Origin: Cytidiella melzeri | Lineage: Eukaryota > Basidiomycota > Agaricomycetes > Polyporales > Irpicaceae | Length of the DNA stretch: 64,000 nucleotides | Assembly: GCA_022592445.1 (NCBI GenBank) | Contig: JABYQR010000046.1 | Location: 124,001 to 188,000, forward strand | Direction: 5' to 3' | In this document: positions 10,788 through 20,588 of the stretch, piece after piece | How the letters are laid out: every line of letters starts with the position of its first letter | How positions within the stretch are numbered: position 1 is the first letter of the stretch | Translations under genes and position numbers: made by a program | Notes under the pieces: model-generated | What the model was told of the DNA's origin: nothing | Database searches by the model: none | The model's input: the letters and a program-made list of their open reading frames with translations, nothing else

Positions 10788-12110
10788 AACCACAAGGATA
10801 TTTATAACCCCTTGAGAAAGGCACTTAAATAGTGCACAAACTTCCATACATTTTTTCCTTGCGTATGTGGGGTGAATTTGTCCTGTGCAAAAATGGTACA
10901 TGTGTGCCATTGTTTTTCCATAGGGAATATGTCAAATAATTCTTTATGATATATGTCACGTTCATTCCCCAGACATATGTTAGATAGATGCTGCATATAT
11001 CTGTACCTTTCTTACCATCCATGAAAACTGCTACACATTCCAATTATGTTCCATTTTCCCATATCTTCCACCCAAACTCCAGAAAAGGCATGGGGAAATT
11101 GAAATTAGTGGCAGTTTTCAATGTGTGAAAGGATGTGTATATGAAGTGTTTATCCATCATATTGTTCTGGGATAAATGTAACATATGCTATAGATATATG
11201 TTTGAAAATGTCTTGTGGAAAAGCAATGACATACACGTACCAACTTTTGCACAGGACAAATTTTTCATACATATGCATAATGCAAGGGTAAGATGCATGC
11301 ATGTATGTGCACTATTTAAGTGCCTTTTTCAAGGAGTTAAATTCTTGCAGTCATGCAGTTGCAGTCACGCTGTTAAGACCGACTATCGTCGAGGGACAAG
11401 TTGTCAGGTCAGAACCCCTTGGTGTAGCTACACTCAAGGTCTGATGATGGTCTAGGCTGCGCGGTCGCTGTCAAGCACAGTGGCAGACAGATGATGGTTC
11501 GATAGAAGGAATATTGATACGAAGTGGATAGACTGAGGTTCTAGCCCCATGTCTAGCGGCTATTTATACATGTTGACCTAACTACTTTTGGACCAGTCCG
11601 AGGTAGTGGTAGCGAATCGGAGAAACAGAAAGGAAGAACAATACAGAGAGAATAACCACTACTCTGGAAAGCCAATGAGAGTAAAGACCGTCAAGGTGCG
11701 GAAACAAGGAACAATAGAAAGGTGAAACATGTGGCAGGAATCAATAGAGAAGGGGTTGAACCCAAAACAGGGGATAGACGGAGTTGGATCCGAAACAGGG
11801 GATAGACGGGGTTGGACCCAATGGAGTGGTAACGGAGGTATAGAAAGGCCAAGGGTTGAACCAAGGCAATGGTAACCAATCGGAGTTAGGTCCGAGATTT
11901 GAATGGACATCAGAAGGCAACTGGTAACATAATAGTCCGTGTTGAACGGAGGTGATGTGGATCAGGAAATGATGGAGGAAAGACGAGTTGGATTGTCAAG
12001 GCAATTGTAAAGAAGATAACTGGTTATCAAGGTAATCGAAGAAGTAAAGAAAAATAATAGGGTGTGAAGACCGTTCGTAACACACGCAGTGATGTCACAA
12101 TGATGGTTTT
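10788..12110. repeat. Foldback element B, interrupted by a solo LTR
   Basis: The arm at about 10790-11000 pairs with the reverse complement of about 11145-11345; shared blocks include CACTTAAATAGTGCAC, TTGTCCTGTGCAAAA and AACATATG-type motifs. The outer end on the right is split at 11371 by a 712-bp LTR and resumes at 12083 with CACGCAGTGATG. It shares the CACTGCGT end motif with element A, so the two probably belong to one family. Confidence 0.6.
11371..12082 (-). mobile_element. Solo LTR of a Ty3/Gypsy-type element
   Basis: Read on the minus strand it starts TGTTACGAACGG and ends GGTCTTAACA, and it is flanked by the 5-bp target duplication CACGC (11366-11370 and 12083-12087). It carries a TATAAATA-like promoter box followed by CAGTCTATCCACTTCG, close to the putative start of the R region in the Gypsy LTR at 17677. 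Length (712 bp) is close to that LTR (about 723 bp). No internal domain is attached, so LTR-LTR recombination is the likely origin. Short repeats around GGGGATAGACGG occur inside it (11770-11820). Confidence 0.8.
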
Positions 12111-12440
12111 GATTGGTGCACTTGCCAATGCAAGATGAAAATAAAGAAAAAACTAGTTATGATAGGGAACAGCAAGAGGGGGACATGTATGAATTCTTGG
12201 CTTCAGCTGAGTAAGCTGCACCTCTCAATAATCTCGGACTTGAATTTGGAAAGGTATGAGTGCAGTGGATGACTTGGAGAGTCAACTAACTCTAGAATTA
12301 AGTGTCTTGTTATTCTTCTGCTCTCTGGGAGCGGTATCTGTATTTAGATTACTAATTGTTAAAACTATATAATATAATATGTAGTTCCCACGCCTTGTTA
12401 CAAGGACGCTCCAAGGTAGCAGAGTTCCCACAGTCTTGAT
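12111..12440. other. Gene-free spacer
   Basis: AT-rich sequence between the foldback/solo-LTR group and the Gypsy remnant. I see no gene or clear repeat end. Confidence 0.4.
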
Positions 12441-12740
12441 AAGGGAATTATCCACCCCGTCTTCCACATCCACCGTCTATGTCCCTGGCACAACAACGGC
12501 AATGACGTACCTCCACCTCCTGATCCTATTGTCATAGAAGGAGAAGAACAGTACATCGTCAAAAAGGTGCTAGACAGCAGGCTACACAGACAATGGAAGA
12601 AATTGCAATTCTTTGTCAAATGGGAAGGGTATTCAGACGGACACAATAGCTGGGAACCAGTCAAAAACCTCGAGAATAGTCAAGAAGCAATTGACGACTT
12701 CTACAAAGCAAATGCCGGAGCGCTCCGGGTCATCAAAGCT
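12441..12740 (+). pseudogene. Ty3/Gypsy integrase C-terminus and chromodomain remnant
   Basis: One continuous frame reads from the HPVFH block typical of the end of Gypsy integrase, through a Pro-rich linker, into a chromodomain (EEQYIVKKVLDSR, FVKWEGYSDGHNSWEP, NSQEAIDDFY). Everything upstream (gag, protease, RT, RNase H, integrase core) is missing. The same order, HPVFH then chromodomain, closes the larger Gypsy element at 25.4-25.7 kb, but the sequences differ clearly, so this is another family. Confidence 0.82.
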
Positions 12741-13054
12741 TCACTCTTTGTGGATCTCTGCTTGCACTTTCGGGAATTCAATACCCAGACCAACCCCACT
12801 TTCCTTCGCACAATCTATCTATCTACATACAATCTCAGCTGGGATGAAAGCAAACACATCGGTCTGGATGTCTCAAGAACATCACACTGACGGGTAACGT
12901 CGGTTCAACGACACCAGAAGGGGAGAAACTTCCTAGCATCCTTCTGACTAGACAATTGGGGCAATTCTGCTGAATCCCTGTAGACGGGTAGAAGACCTCT
13001 ATCACCACAGCACAGTGATGCTTTGCGAGGATGCTTGATTTTAGGAGGGGGTAA

Positions 13055-13740
13055 TGTTGTGGATGGCCTGACTAGCCCTTATTTTTCGCAATTTACCTCT
13101 TGTTTTTATCGTTAAAACTCCAGGCTGCAACCCAGTTGCAACCCTCTCTGCACAAACCACTTGCATGTCTATAAGGCGCCCGTATCACGTGGCTGAGATG
13201 CTCTAAATGTTTATGTTACTTGCTGCTACATCACACTGGCATGTGACTCAGCTTATGTAAGACCACATGGCTACAACCACATGGCTCAGCCCATAGCTAG
13301 GGTTTGACGTCATAGATACCGTTCACATGGACTGCTAATGTTCTTTTGCTATTGTTCTCTTTATGGTAGAATGTCCTCACAGGTGTGGGAATGGAATACA
13401 ATAACTGGTCTCCTTTTAGATAGATTCTCTCACAAGCAGAGGTCTTGGCAGAGTCTAGACAATAGCTATTATTCTCCTTTAGGTAGTTCTATTGTTCTTT
13501 GTTCACACAGCTTCTTGCAAAGCCTGCCCTTAACAAGGTCTGTGCGCAGGTCCCTGAAGTCTATATATACTGCTGCATGTACACTCCTAGCCCCTCATCT
13601 CAACCTCTTGGTCTTTACTGGGCTAGGTAAGCAACCCCCTCCTGTACTACATAGCTGGTAGCCACAATACTAACTTGGTCTTTACTGGGCCAGACATCTG
13701 TTTAAGATTTATAGCTGGTGAGAGTGTTGTGCTTCACGCC
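13055..13740 (+). repeat. Probable 3' LTR of the Gypsy remnant (right end uncertain)
   Basis: A purine tract AGGAGGGGG and TAA immediately precede TGTTGTGGATGG, the usual junction between polypurine tract and 3' LTR. A TATATATA box occurs near 13564. I could not fix the right end: candidate CA termini lie around 13650, and a diverged tail resembling other LTR ends runs to about 13740. Confidence 0.5.
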
Positions 13741-14348
13741 TACCACCACCACTTCATTGTCATCCACTTTGTGTCCCTGTCTGCCGTGTCAAACCCTTGT
13801 CTCTGCATCACTCTCAATCTCAACATCACGAGAGCTACACTCATGTTGCATATGCTGATTCGCAGTGGCAGTGTTCATTTTCTTGGCCAGCAGCTCAGCC
13901 AGGTTCTCACATCTCTGAGTCCTGGGAATTACCACCCTTTCTGCCTGTGTTCATGCCCCCATCCCAATCTACATTCTCCCTTCCCCATCCAACCCACACC
14001 ATAAACACGTAAACATCATTTCCGCTGCCGCACCTGTCACACACCATTCAAGACATACCAATCAATCAGCAAACACACCCTTCAGGGCCTCCACAGCCTC
14101 AATCTCTCAATCGCTTCTCGCGCTGGACCCATGCATCACTGTTTGGGCCCAATAACAACAACAGTCATATGTAACAATGTATCGTAGTTCAGAAATAGAG
14201 GCTCATGTTCACTTGCATCTCTCGCAATCTTATTTCCTGTGGCCTCATTGTTGACCAAACAAAGGTAAACATTGGTGCGCTTATATTGATTGTGAGCACT
14301 TGTCATGTTTCTCCAGGTCACACTGGTTGCTCGTCGCTCAACGCCCTC
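13741..14348 (+). other. Region upstream of the decayed family gene
   Basis: One plus frame between about 14040 and 14165 looks protein-like (Pro/Gln-rich, ending near a TAA) and could be a broken 5' part of the gene that follows. No motif is recognised. Confidence 0.3.
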
Positions 14349-15773
14349 ATGAGTGTCTTTGACAACCTTTTTTGTGCTAACAAGCGCTTGCCGCTTGATA
14401 CCACCGTGGCCTCAAGCCTTTTGTTCCCTCCCCTGTCTTTAACTTATCATCCTGCCAGCACTAGCAAGACCAACAATGGACTCAACCACGTTCCACAGCT
14501 TTCTCAATCGGATGGTACTGGATCCACCTCCTCATTTAGCACTGGCCCTTTCCCCGTTGGTTCTATCCGTAGTTGCTGCTGTGACAGCTCCCCTGATATG
14601 GGACCCGAACGGAAGAAGCAAATGTTGTTGTTTGTGTGCAGTAGATGCTTGGAATATCAACTTGAGGAGACTGCGGCTGACTATTTCAGCCAGGTAAGTC
14701 CTCAACCTTTGTGACCCCGTATAGCTTACCCATTCACATCACAGCTCGATGCTGACCAGAGGAGCATTGAGACCTACATCCTTGTCAAGGCCCGGTTCTT
14801 GTCAAAGACCATGGAAGCCCTGCAGTCCAAGTCCTACAAGGTGCGTATTTCTGACCATTGCGCACCGAGCAACCATCTCTCAAGCACCTGCAGGTGCACG
14901 TTCAAGATCAGGTGTTGGTTGTGATGATGAGTCCGAATATCCCGGCCTACCTCAAGAACACAGTCAATATTGTCATGGTGAGTCGCGCAACATGCTACAT
15001 ACGCTTGGTATTGATTACTTTCCAGAAATTCATGAAAGAGTGCCCTGAGTGGTTTAAGCTCAACCGTGCAACCCTGCACTAATGGAAAAATGGAGGATTA
15101 TTCGGACAATCATCAGCAACGCGATGACCCGTCATTGATCGGACATCAAGGCCATTGTAAGTCTCACTCTTTTGCTCTTTGACGCCATTTTGGCACACTG
15201 ATCATTATCATCACACCACAGATTGCAGCTTCGCTCATCTCAAGCACGGACAAACTCAAGCCCTGCACAGGGGCCCAGGACATTATTGCTATGGTCAACA
15301 AGATTGCACTGGAGTACATTAACACCGACTGCTCTCACTATACTCGCTTTGCCTTCCTTGTAAGCTTCGCATCAGCACGCTCTCCATTGCACTAACCCCA
15401 ACCTGCAGCGTCAATGTTACCTCAAGCATCACCAAGTTCAAGCCAACGCCACCGAAGGCACAAACACCGCCAATGCACATGCCAAGAAGGATGACAGCTT
15501 TTGGAAGTACGTCAACGACAAACTCCAGAAGGCAACCATCCAGACCAAGGTGAAGTCAACTTCCGATGCCCAGGCCGCGGTGCTGCTCAAGGAGTGAGTT
15601 CGCGCTGACTCTCGGGTAGTACATACTAACAATGCCTCAGGTACTTCGACCTCTGTCTCAAGGCTGACCTCCGCTTGTTCACCATCTGCAACGGAGCCCT
15701 TCCCTCTGGCCCTGCCAATCTTCTGCCCATTCAGCGCGCCGTCAACAAGTTCATGGGGTCTGTTGTGGTCTGA
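14349..15773 (+). pseudogene. Decayed member of an uncharacterised basidiomycete gene family
   Basis: Spliced reading from the ATG at 14349 gives a low-complexity N-terminus, then helical blocks EETAADYFSQ, DQRSIETYILVKARFLSKTME, QDQVLVVMMSPNIPAYLKN, and later SSTDKLKPCTGAQDIIAMVN, YTRFAFLRQCYLKH, DDSFWKYVNDKL and YFDLCLKADLR, ending TGA at 15771-15773. The architecture (basic or helical middle, RFAFLRQC block, FW.K.V/ND.L block) recalls a large repeat-associated basidiomycete family of unknown function; I know no name for it. The frame shifts near 15080 (TAA after TLH), and a TGA interrupts the next block near 15137, so it is called a pseudogene. A missed intron around 15080 could remove the first lesion but not obviously the second. 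Confidence 0.5.
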
Positions 15774-16251
15774 TTGCGGTCAGCTTGTTGCTTCGTTCTT
15801 GTTTGTGTTTGTTTCCACCTGTGCAATACTGTTGCTTCCTTGCTCTCGTATACTGTTGTTTTCACCATTGTTGTAGATAGCCTAATCAAACATATTCTAA
15901 TATATTGTGTCAGTGCAACGGTGTGGACAAAAATTGTATTCTAATGCATGCTGTTGGTGCGACGGTCTGGAAATCGAAATTATCCTACATCTGGTGCACA
16001 CCATGAGCACCAAGGCTGGATATTCACTACAACTGTACATCTCTTGTTGTTACACTGTTCACAGGTCCTACAGAGCAAGTCTAGGCACAATCAGAACATT
16101 GGTGTGCTATCCCGAGGAGTATTTTGACAGGATCAAAAATTGTTTTATTGGAGTGATGCACGTGCGGGACATATTGGCACGACGTGATGAAACACTGTAC
16201 AGTACATACACACCCAAACATACTCCAGCACCCAGGCTTTGCCTGGGTGTG
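15774..16251. other. Gene-free spacer
   Basis: No recognisable coding sequence. A short hairpin (ACCCAGGC TTT GCCTGGGT, about 16230-16248) abuts the left end of the next element. Confidence 0.4.
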
Positions 16252-18232
16252 TAGTCTTGGTCCCAGACGTCTAGGCTGACTTTCCTAACAAGGCAGGAGA
16301 CAGGTCCTGGTTCTCTTCACCACATCAAATACCGGATTTCCAGCATCAAAAACGGTTGGAAAAAGTGTGAACTATCGCACAACCAGATCTAAGATTGGAT
16401 GGGTCAGAAAATGATGCAAAGATTTAGTTTTTGGGTTCTGGATTTGAACCGTTGAAAAACCATGCAGTAAAACCTTGTAAGGTGCGAGATTTAGTAGCTG
16501 AAAGATTGTTACTGGTGTATACAATTTACGAGGTATGAAAACCATGACTCTCAGCTGGGTTTTATACACACATAAATCTTTGTACAACACGTGACTGAGG
16601 TCAGAATTGTGATTTTTCTTTTCAAGTTAGCAAAAACCTGCATTGATTTTGCTCTGGCGACAAGATTTTGCAAGCTAAACAAACATGATTCAATGCTAGT
16701 GCTGAGAGCTCACAATTTGCAGTAGGCTTTTTCTGCTTGCAAATCTGATGCATTATCCATGCTTTAAATCCTATGCAGAGCGCAGAGTTTTGGGGCTGAC
16801 AAATCATTGAGGGAATTATTTCCAAAATTCTGAATACAAAGTCAGCATTTTGTGGTTGACAAAACCGTTGGTGAAATGCATGCATCATAAGTAAGATTTT
16901 GGAGCATGGAGATTCTGCTCCTAAATGTACATACAGACTAACTAGTCCTTTGCCCTTGGTCCGTAGTCCTTAGTCTGTAGTCCGTAGTCTGTAGTCCTAG
17001 GCCGTAGTCCGTACTGGCTGTAGTACTTGGCGCAGCACATGCGTTTATCGGTCTGAGCTGACAGAAGTTTATATTCATTTCTCAATAAGAATGAGAATAA
17101 TGAGAGTTGTGAGTGACAGCGGGATAACATCACTCACTCACCACTCATTGCGCGTTCATTTTCAACTTCGGACAGCCTGCGGAGTAGGAACTAAGGACTA
17201 TGGACTAAGGACTAACAACTAACAACTAGGGACTAGGGACTAAGGACTACTTTGTCTGTATGTACAGTTCGAAGCAGGATTTTACCTGCTATAAAACCAT
17301 ACCAATCATTGATGCATTGATCAACGGTTTTCTTGACCGCAAAATGCTGCCTTTAGATTCAAAATTTTTGGATTAATTTTCTCACAGATTTGTCAGCTGC
17401 AAAACTCTGTACTCTGCATAGGATTTGAGGCATGAATAGTACATTGAATTTGAAAGCAGAAAAAGCCGAGTACAACTTTGAGCTCTTGGCAGTAGCATTG
17501 AACCACATTTGTTCAACTTGCAAAATCTTGCCGCTATCGCAGAATCAGTGCAGCATTTTGCTAACTTCAAAATCATTACAAATTTCTGAAGGAAGTAAAA
17601 TCATGCTGACGGTCACAATGTTGCTACCTCACAAATCCTGGACAACATTAGATCACTAAACTTGGCACCTCACAACTGTTACAGATTTTCAATGTTTCTA
17701 CAAGACTTGCCTTACCAGGCAACGGTATTATTGGAATATTTAAGCGCTTGTCAAGCGCTTATCCAGCGCTTATCTGGCGTCTATTTAGGCGCTTATCCAG
17801 CGCTTATCTGGCGCTTATCAGGCGCCTATTCCGGCGCTTATTCTCAGTGCCTATCAATTGATGCGCTGATGTGCCTCCTGTCTCTGATGCGCTGATGTGC
17901 TCCTTTCCTTATCTGTGTATCACATGATAGAACTCTCTGGAACCTTGTGGAACTTGCTGGAACTATGATGTCATAGTATAGAACATTCCATTAGATGATG
18001 TCATAGTTCATAGAACCTTCTGGAGAAGTCTAGCCTTGTCTTAGAACAAGCTAGAACAAGTCTAGCCTTGGAGCTGGGTCATGGGGTCAGGTCATGGGGA
18101 CAATTGCTATTGGTTGATTATTGAAGTGGCACCACTAGGGCATAGGGCATGCTTAGTAAGGTAGATTACTTCGGTTACTCATGTAGGTATTAGGGGTCTT
18201 AGGGTAGTACCTGGGGTCCTCCCCTTCATGTA

Positions 18233-18888
18233 AGATAGACCTCATTCAGAACCGTCTTCATCACATGTTTTGTGACATTCTGTGACGCTGGCACCGGAAA
18301 AGACTTAACACCCAGTATAGGGGCTATTATAAGCAGCTAATGTACATTATACTACTCGTAAGTGCTCGTAAACGTCTGGTAGCTGGGGCTTTCCTAGGAG
18401 GTGTTCTCCTTAGTCTTTTTCGAGAGCAGGAAGGTGAAGAAGGTCAGAGTACTTACATTTTCCTTGTTTTCATCATCTAACTTCGCTTTTTTTGGCTTTT
18501 TGGTGGGCACAGCATGGCTGCCCAGGTTTTTGACATTCCATTTCCGCTTCTTGGGCATAGTTAGAGGGGTATCATGTGTGCTAATGCATGTGGTGGAGGA
18601 CGCGACGCGACGCGCTTTGTCGGACAAGCATTGCCCTGCCTAATTTGGTATGTACCAGTAAAATCCAAATGCGGACGTCTAAGCTTGCAAACTTAATGCA
18701 AGATAATTGAACAACTTTATGACAATTCTGTAACCTAGGAAATCTCGGAACCTCTATCCTCGACAATCTCTAGGTTCTTGTTTTACGATAAATGGCTTTT
18801 AAACATTCGCATTAGATTTTGAGTCGCTTTCATCACACTTTGTCACGTCAAGTCATGTGATGAAGACGGTTCTGAATGAGGTCTATCT
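18233..18888. mobile_element. 656-bp MITE with 35-bp perfect terminal inverted repeats, TA target duplication
   Basis: It begins AGATAGACCTCATTCAGAAC and ends with the exact reverse complement; identity of the two ends runs 35 bp. TA flanks both sides (18231-18232, 18889-18890), and the uninterrupted 3' LTR shows a single TA at the same place. TA duplication suggests Tc1/mariner-type mobilisation. It lies directly upstream of the LTR TATA box. Confidence 0.88.
18352..18558 (-). CDS. Small two-exon basic protein inside the MITE (hypothetical)
   Basis: Minus strand: ATG at 18558 opens a 34-codon exon rich in Lys (MPKKRKWNVKNL, KKPKKAKLDDENKEN) that ends exactly at a GTAAGT donor. An acceptor CTCCTAG near 18394 joins in phase 0 to 13 codons (ESPSYQTF..) and TAG at 18352-18354. 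The product would be 47 residues with two clusters resembling nuclear localisation signals. It may be the N-terminal remnant of a transposase left in a deletion derivative, or a captured host exon. I recognise no family. Whether it is expressed is unknown. Confidence 0.35.
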
Positions 18889-19061
18889 TATATATAGAGG
18901 CACTCCTGAGGGCATATTCCCTCAGTCTTATCCACTTTGTTGAACCAGGACTACTCAGTACCCACCAGTACTTCGCTCACCACCACTCTTACTCTCTATC
19001 TCATCACATCCCCCTCAAGTTAACCAACTTATCTGGTGAGTGTAGCATTACCGTTACATTT

Positions 19062-19072
19062 GGATAAGACTG
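19062..19072 (+). promoter_or_regulatory. Primer binding site of self-priming type (Gypsy)
   Basis: GGATAAGACTG, three bases after the 5' LTR, is the exact reverse complement of CAGTCTTATCC at 18923-18933 (and 26540-26550), about 30 bp downstream of the LTR TATA box, where the RNA should begin. This is the arrangement known for Tf1/sushi elements, whose mRNA 5' end primes its own reverse transcription. Confidence 0.75.
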
Positions 19073-19638
19073 CCCCTACTCCCTCACGTCTTTGGACGTG
19101 CTGGAGGTTTCTTTCCCCTTTCTTCTAGGTCTTGTGCCTGTGCGTGGGCCCCTCTACAAATCCTCTAGAAATAGAGGTAGCCGGACCATAGGCTTTAAGT
19201 GGTAGTCATGTCTAGGCTTTGCCTTGATGTGCACAACTTGAATCACCCTCTCGCCCGACGCTCCTAGAGCTGATCAGAGCAGGGGTTGGCATTATGCCAA
19301 CATGATGAAAGTGTGCCTCCCCACAGGCGATAGTGGAGTCTGGTGTCAGACAGCTCGTTATAAGAGCTAGACAACCGGACTAGAAACCCATGAGTGCCTA
19401 GGCACGTAGACGGGTAACTTGTTCTGGCCGGACTTAGGGTCAGTGTAATACTGATCCGCCAACCATTTGCCGCATGGGTGGAACCATGACGGAGATCCTT
19501 ACACCACCGGACCTGGAGAGAGAGTCCAGGCCAACGCCGGCACTACCCCACGCACACACAGGACCTCTCCTTTATGGAAATTTATTTCGCACACCACTGA
19601 GCTGTCAAGCTCATCACACATTGTCACACACAGTTACC

Positions 19639-20418
19639 ATGCCTCTTTCCCGCTTCATTGCTGCTAGGTCTGGTCGCAAGACCCCTTACTCCATCCCTGT
19701 CCGCAACGAAGTCACCGGACTTCAGGAACGCCTTACAGTCTCCAAGGAGACTCTCGACAAGTTCAGGGACGCTGGCAAGCCTCGCCGGCTCAAGTACCCC
19801 GATAACAAGCCCCTCATCAAGAGGATTGACCTCGAGGAGCAGGCTCGCACTACCATCGAGCATGAAGAGAACCAAGCTTGCATGAGCAAGGTTTCTCAAC
19901 TCATGTCTCAGCTCAGCCTTCTCGATCGTATTGAGAAGCAAGAGAAGAAGGAAGCTGAAAAGCTTTCTCTTCTCCAGCGTATCGAGGAGCGCAACCAACG
20001 CGCTTACATTCCTACTCCCAATCCGCTCCCTGCCTCTCTCCACTTCCGTAAAACGAAGCTCATGCTTCGTCAACAGGAATTCGAACCAATGGTCACAGCA
20101 GCCTGTCAAAGGCTTGAGCCTGTGCTCAAGAAGCTGGACGCCTCCTTCTCGAGTGGTGGGCAATCCTCTAACCACCAGCTCAACACTCGTCGGGAGAAAG
20201 CACAGCTACTGATTGGTCGTGTTTTCATGATTGAACAGTGGTTCAAGGAGAATCACACGGACAAGATGTCGAATAGGGAATGGAGGATGTTAAAAAAGGA
20301 CTTAAAGAGTTTAGGAAGGATTAGTTTTGTGGACATACATCGAAGATGGGGTTATATACTAGAGCTACTAGAAGGACTGTTCAATATGAACGCCTTTGTA
20401 TATGCGGAAATGGAATAA
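19639..20418 (+). CDS. Extra ORF upstream of gag in the Gypsy element (unknown function)
   Basis: An intact frame of 260 residues starting at the ATG after TTACC at 19639; the frame is open back to 19474, so a longer form is possible. It is highly charged, with Lys/Glu-rich, probably coiled-coil segments (LLDRIEKQEKKEAEKLSLL) and a basic, Trp-containing C-terminus (NREWRMLKKDLKSLGR). I recognise no domain. It lies between the primer site and gag and is the only frame of the element without visible lesions besides most of gag. A gag-like or nucleic-acid-binding accessory role is possible but is inference. Confidence 0.6.
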   Translation: MPLSRFIAARSGRKTPYSIPVRNEVTGLQERLTVSKETLDKFRDAGKPRRLKYPDNKPLIKRIDLEEQARTTIEHEENQACMSKVSQLMSQLSLLDRIEKQEKKEAEKLSLLQRIEERNQRAYIPTPNPLPASLHFRKTKLMLRQQEFEPMVTAACQRLEPVLKKLDASFSSGGQSSNHQLNTRREKAQLLIGRVFMIEQWFKENHTDKMSNREWRMLKKDLKSLGRISFVDIHRRWGYILELLEGLFNMNAFVYAEME

Positions 20419-20588
20419 AATGTATGGGCTGACAAGCCTCATTTTACTTGGTGACAACTTCCTGAAAAGGATTTAAGGTGTGAAAACAACTCTGACAAGA
20501 GTTCAATGTGTGAAAAGTGGTGTTTCTCTTCTTCTTATACTAGAAATAGTAGTCTGCTTATCCTTTGCTAACTAAGAAATTAGAAGCA

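Larger units (their letters stand above)
17677..19058 (+). repeat. 5' LTR of the Gypsy element (carries a nested MITE)
   Basis: 1382 bp, against 723 bp for the 3' LTR. The excess is a 656-bp insertion plus its TA duplication. Short GCGCTTAT-type tandem motifs occupy 17749-17840. The promoter box TATATATA is at 18889-18896 and the putative RNA start, CAGTCTTATCC, at 18923-18933. Confidence 0.92.

Noticed and set aside
16935..17240. TAGTCC/GGACTA repeats as a telomere-like or satellite array
   Set aside because: They are short and inverted around the centre of element D, so they belong to the foldback loop.
19624..20175. 183-codon minus-strand frame over the Gypsy extra ORF
   Set aside because: Shadow of the longer plus-strand frame, with no start context or domain.
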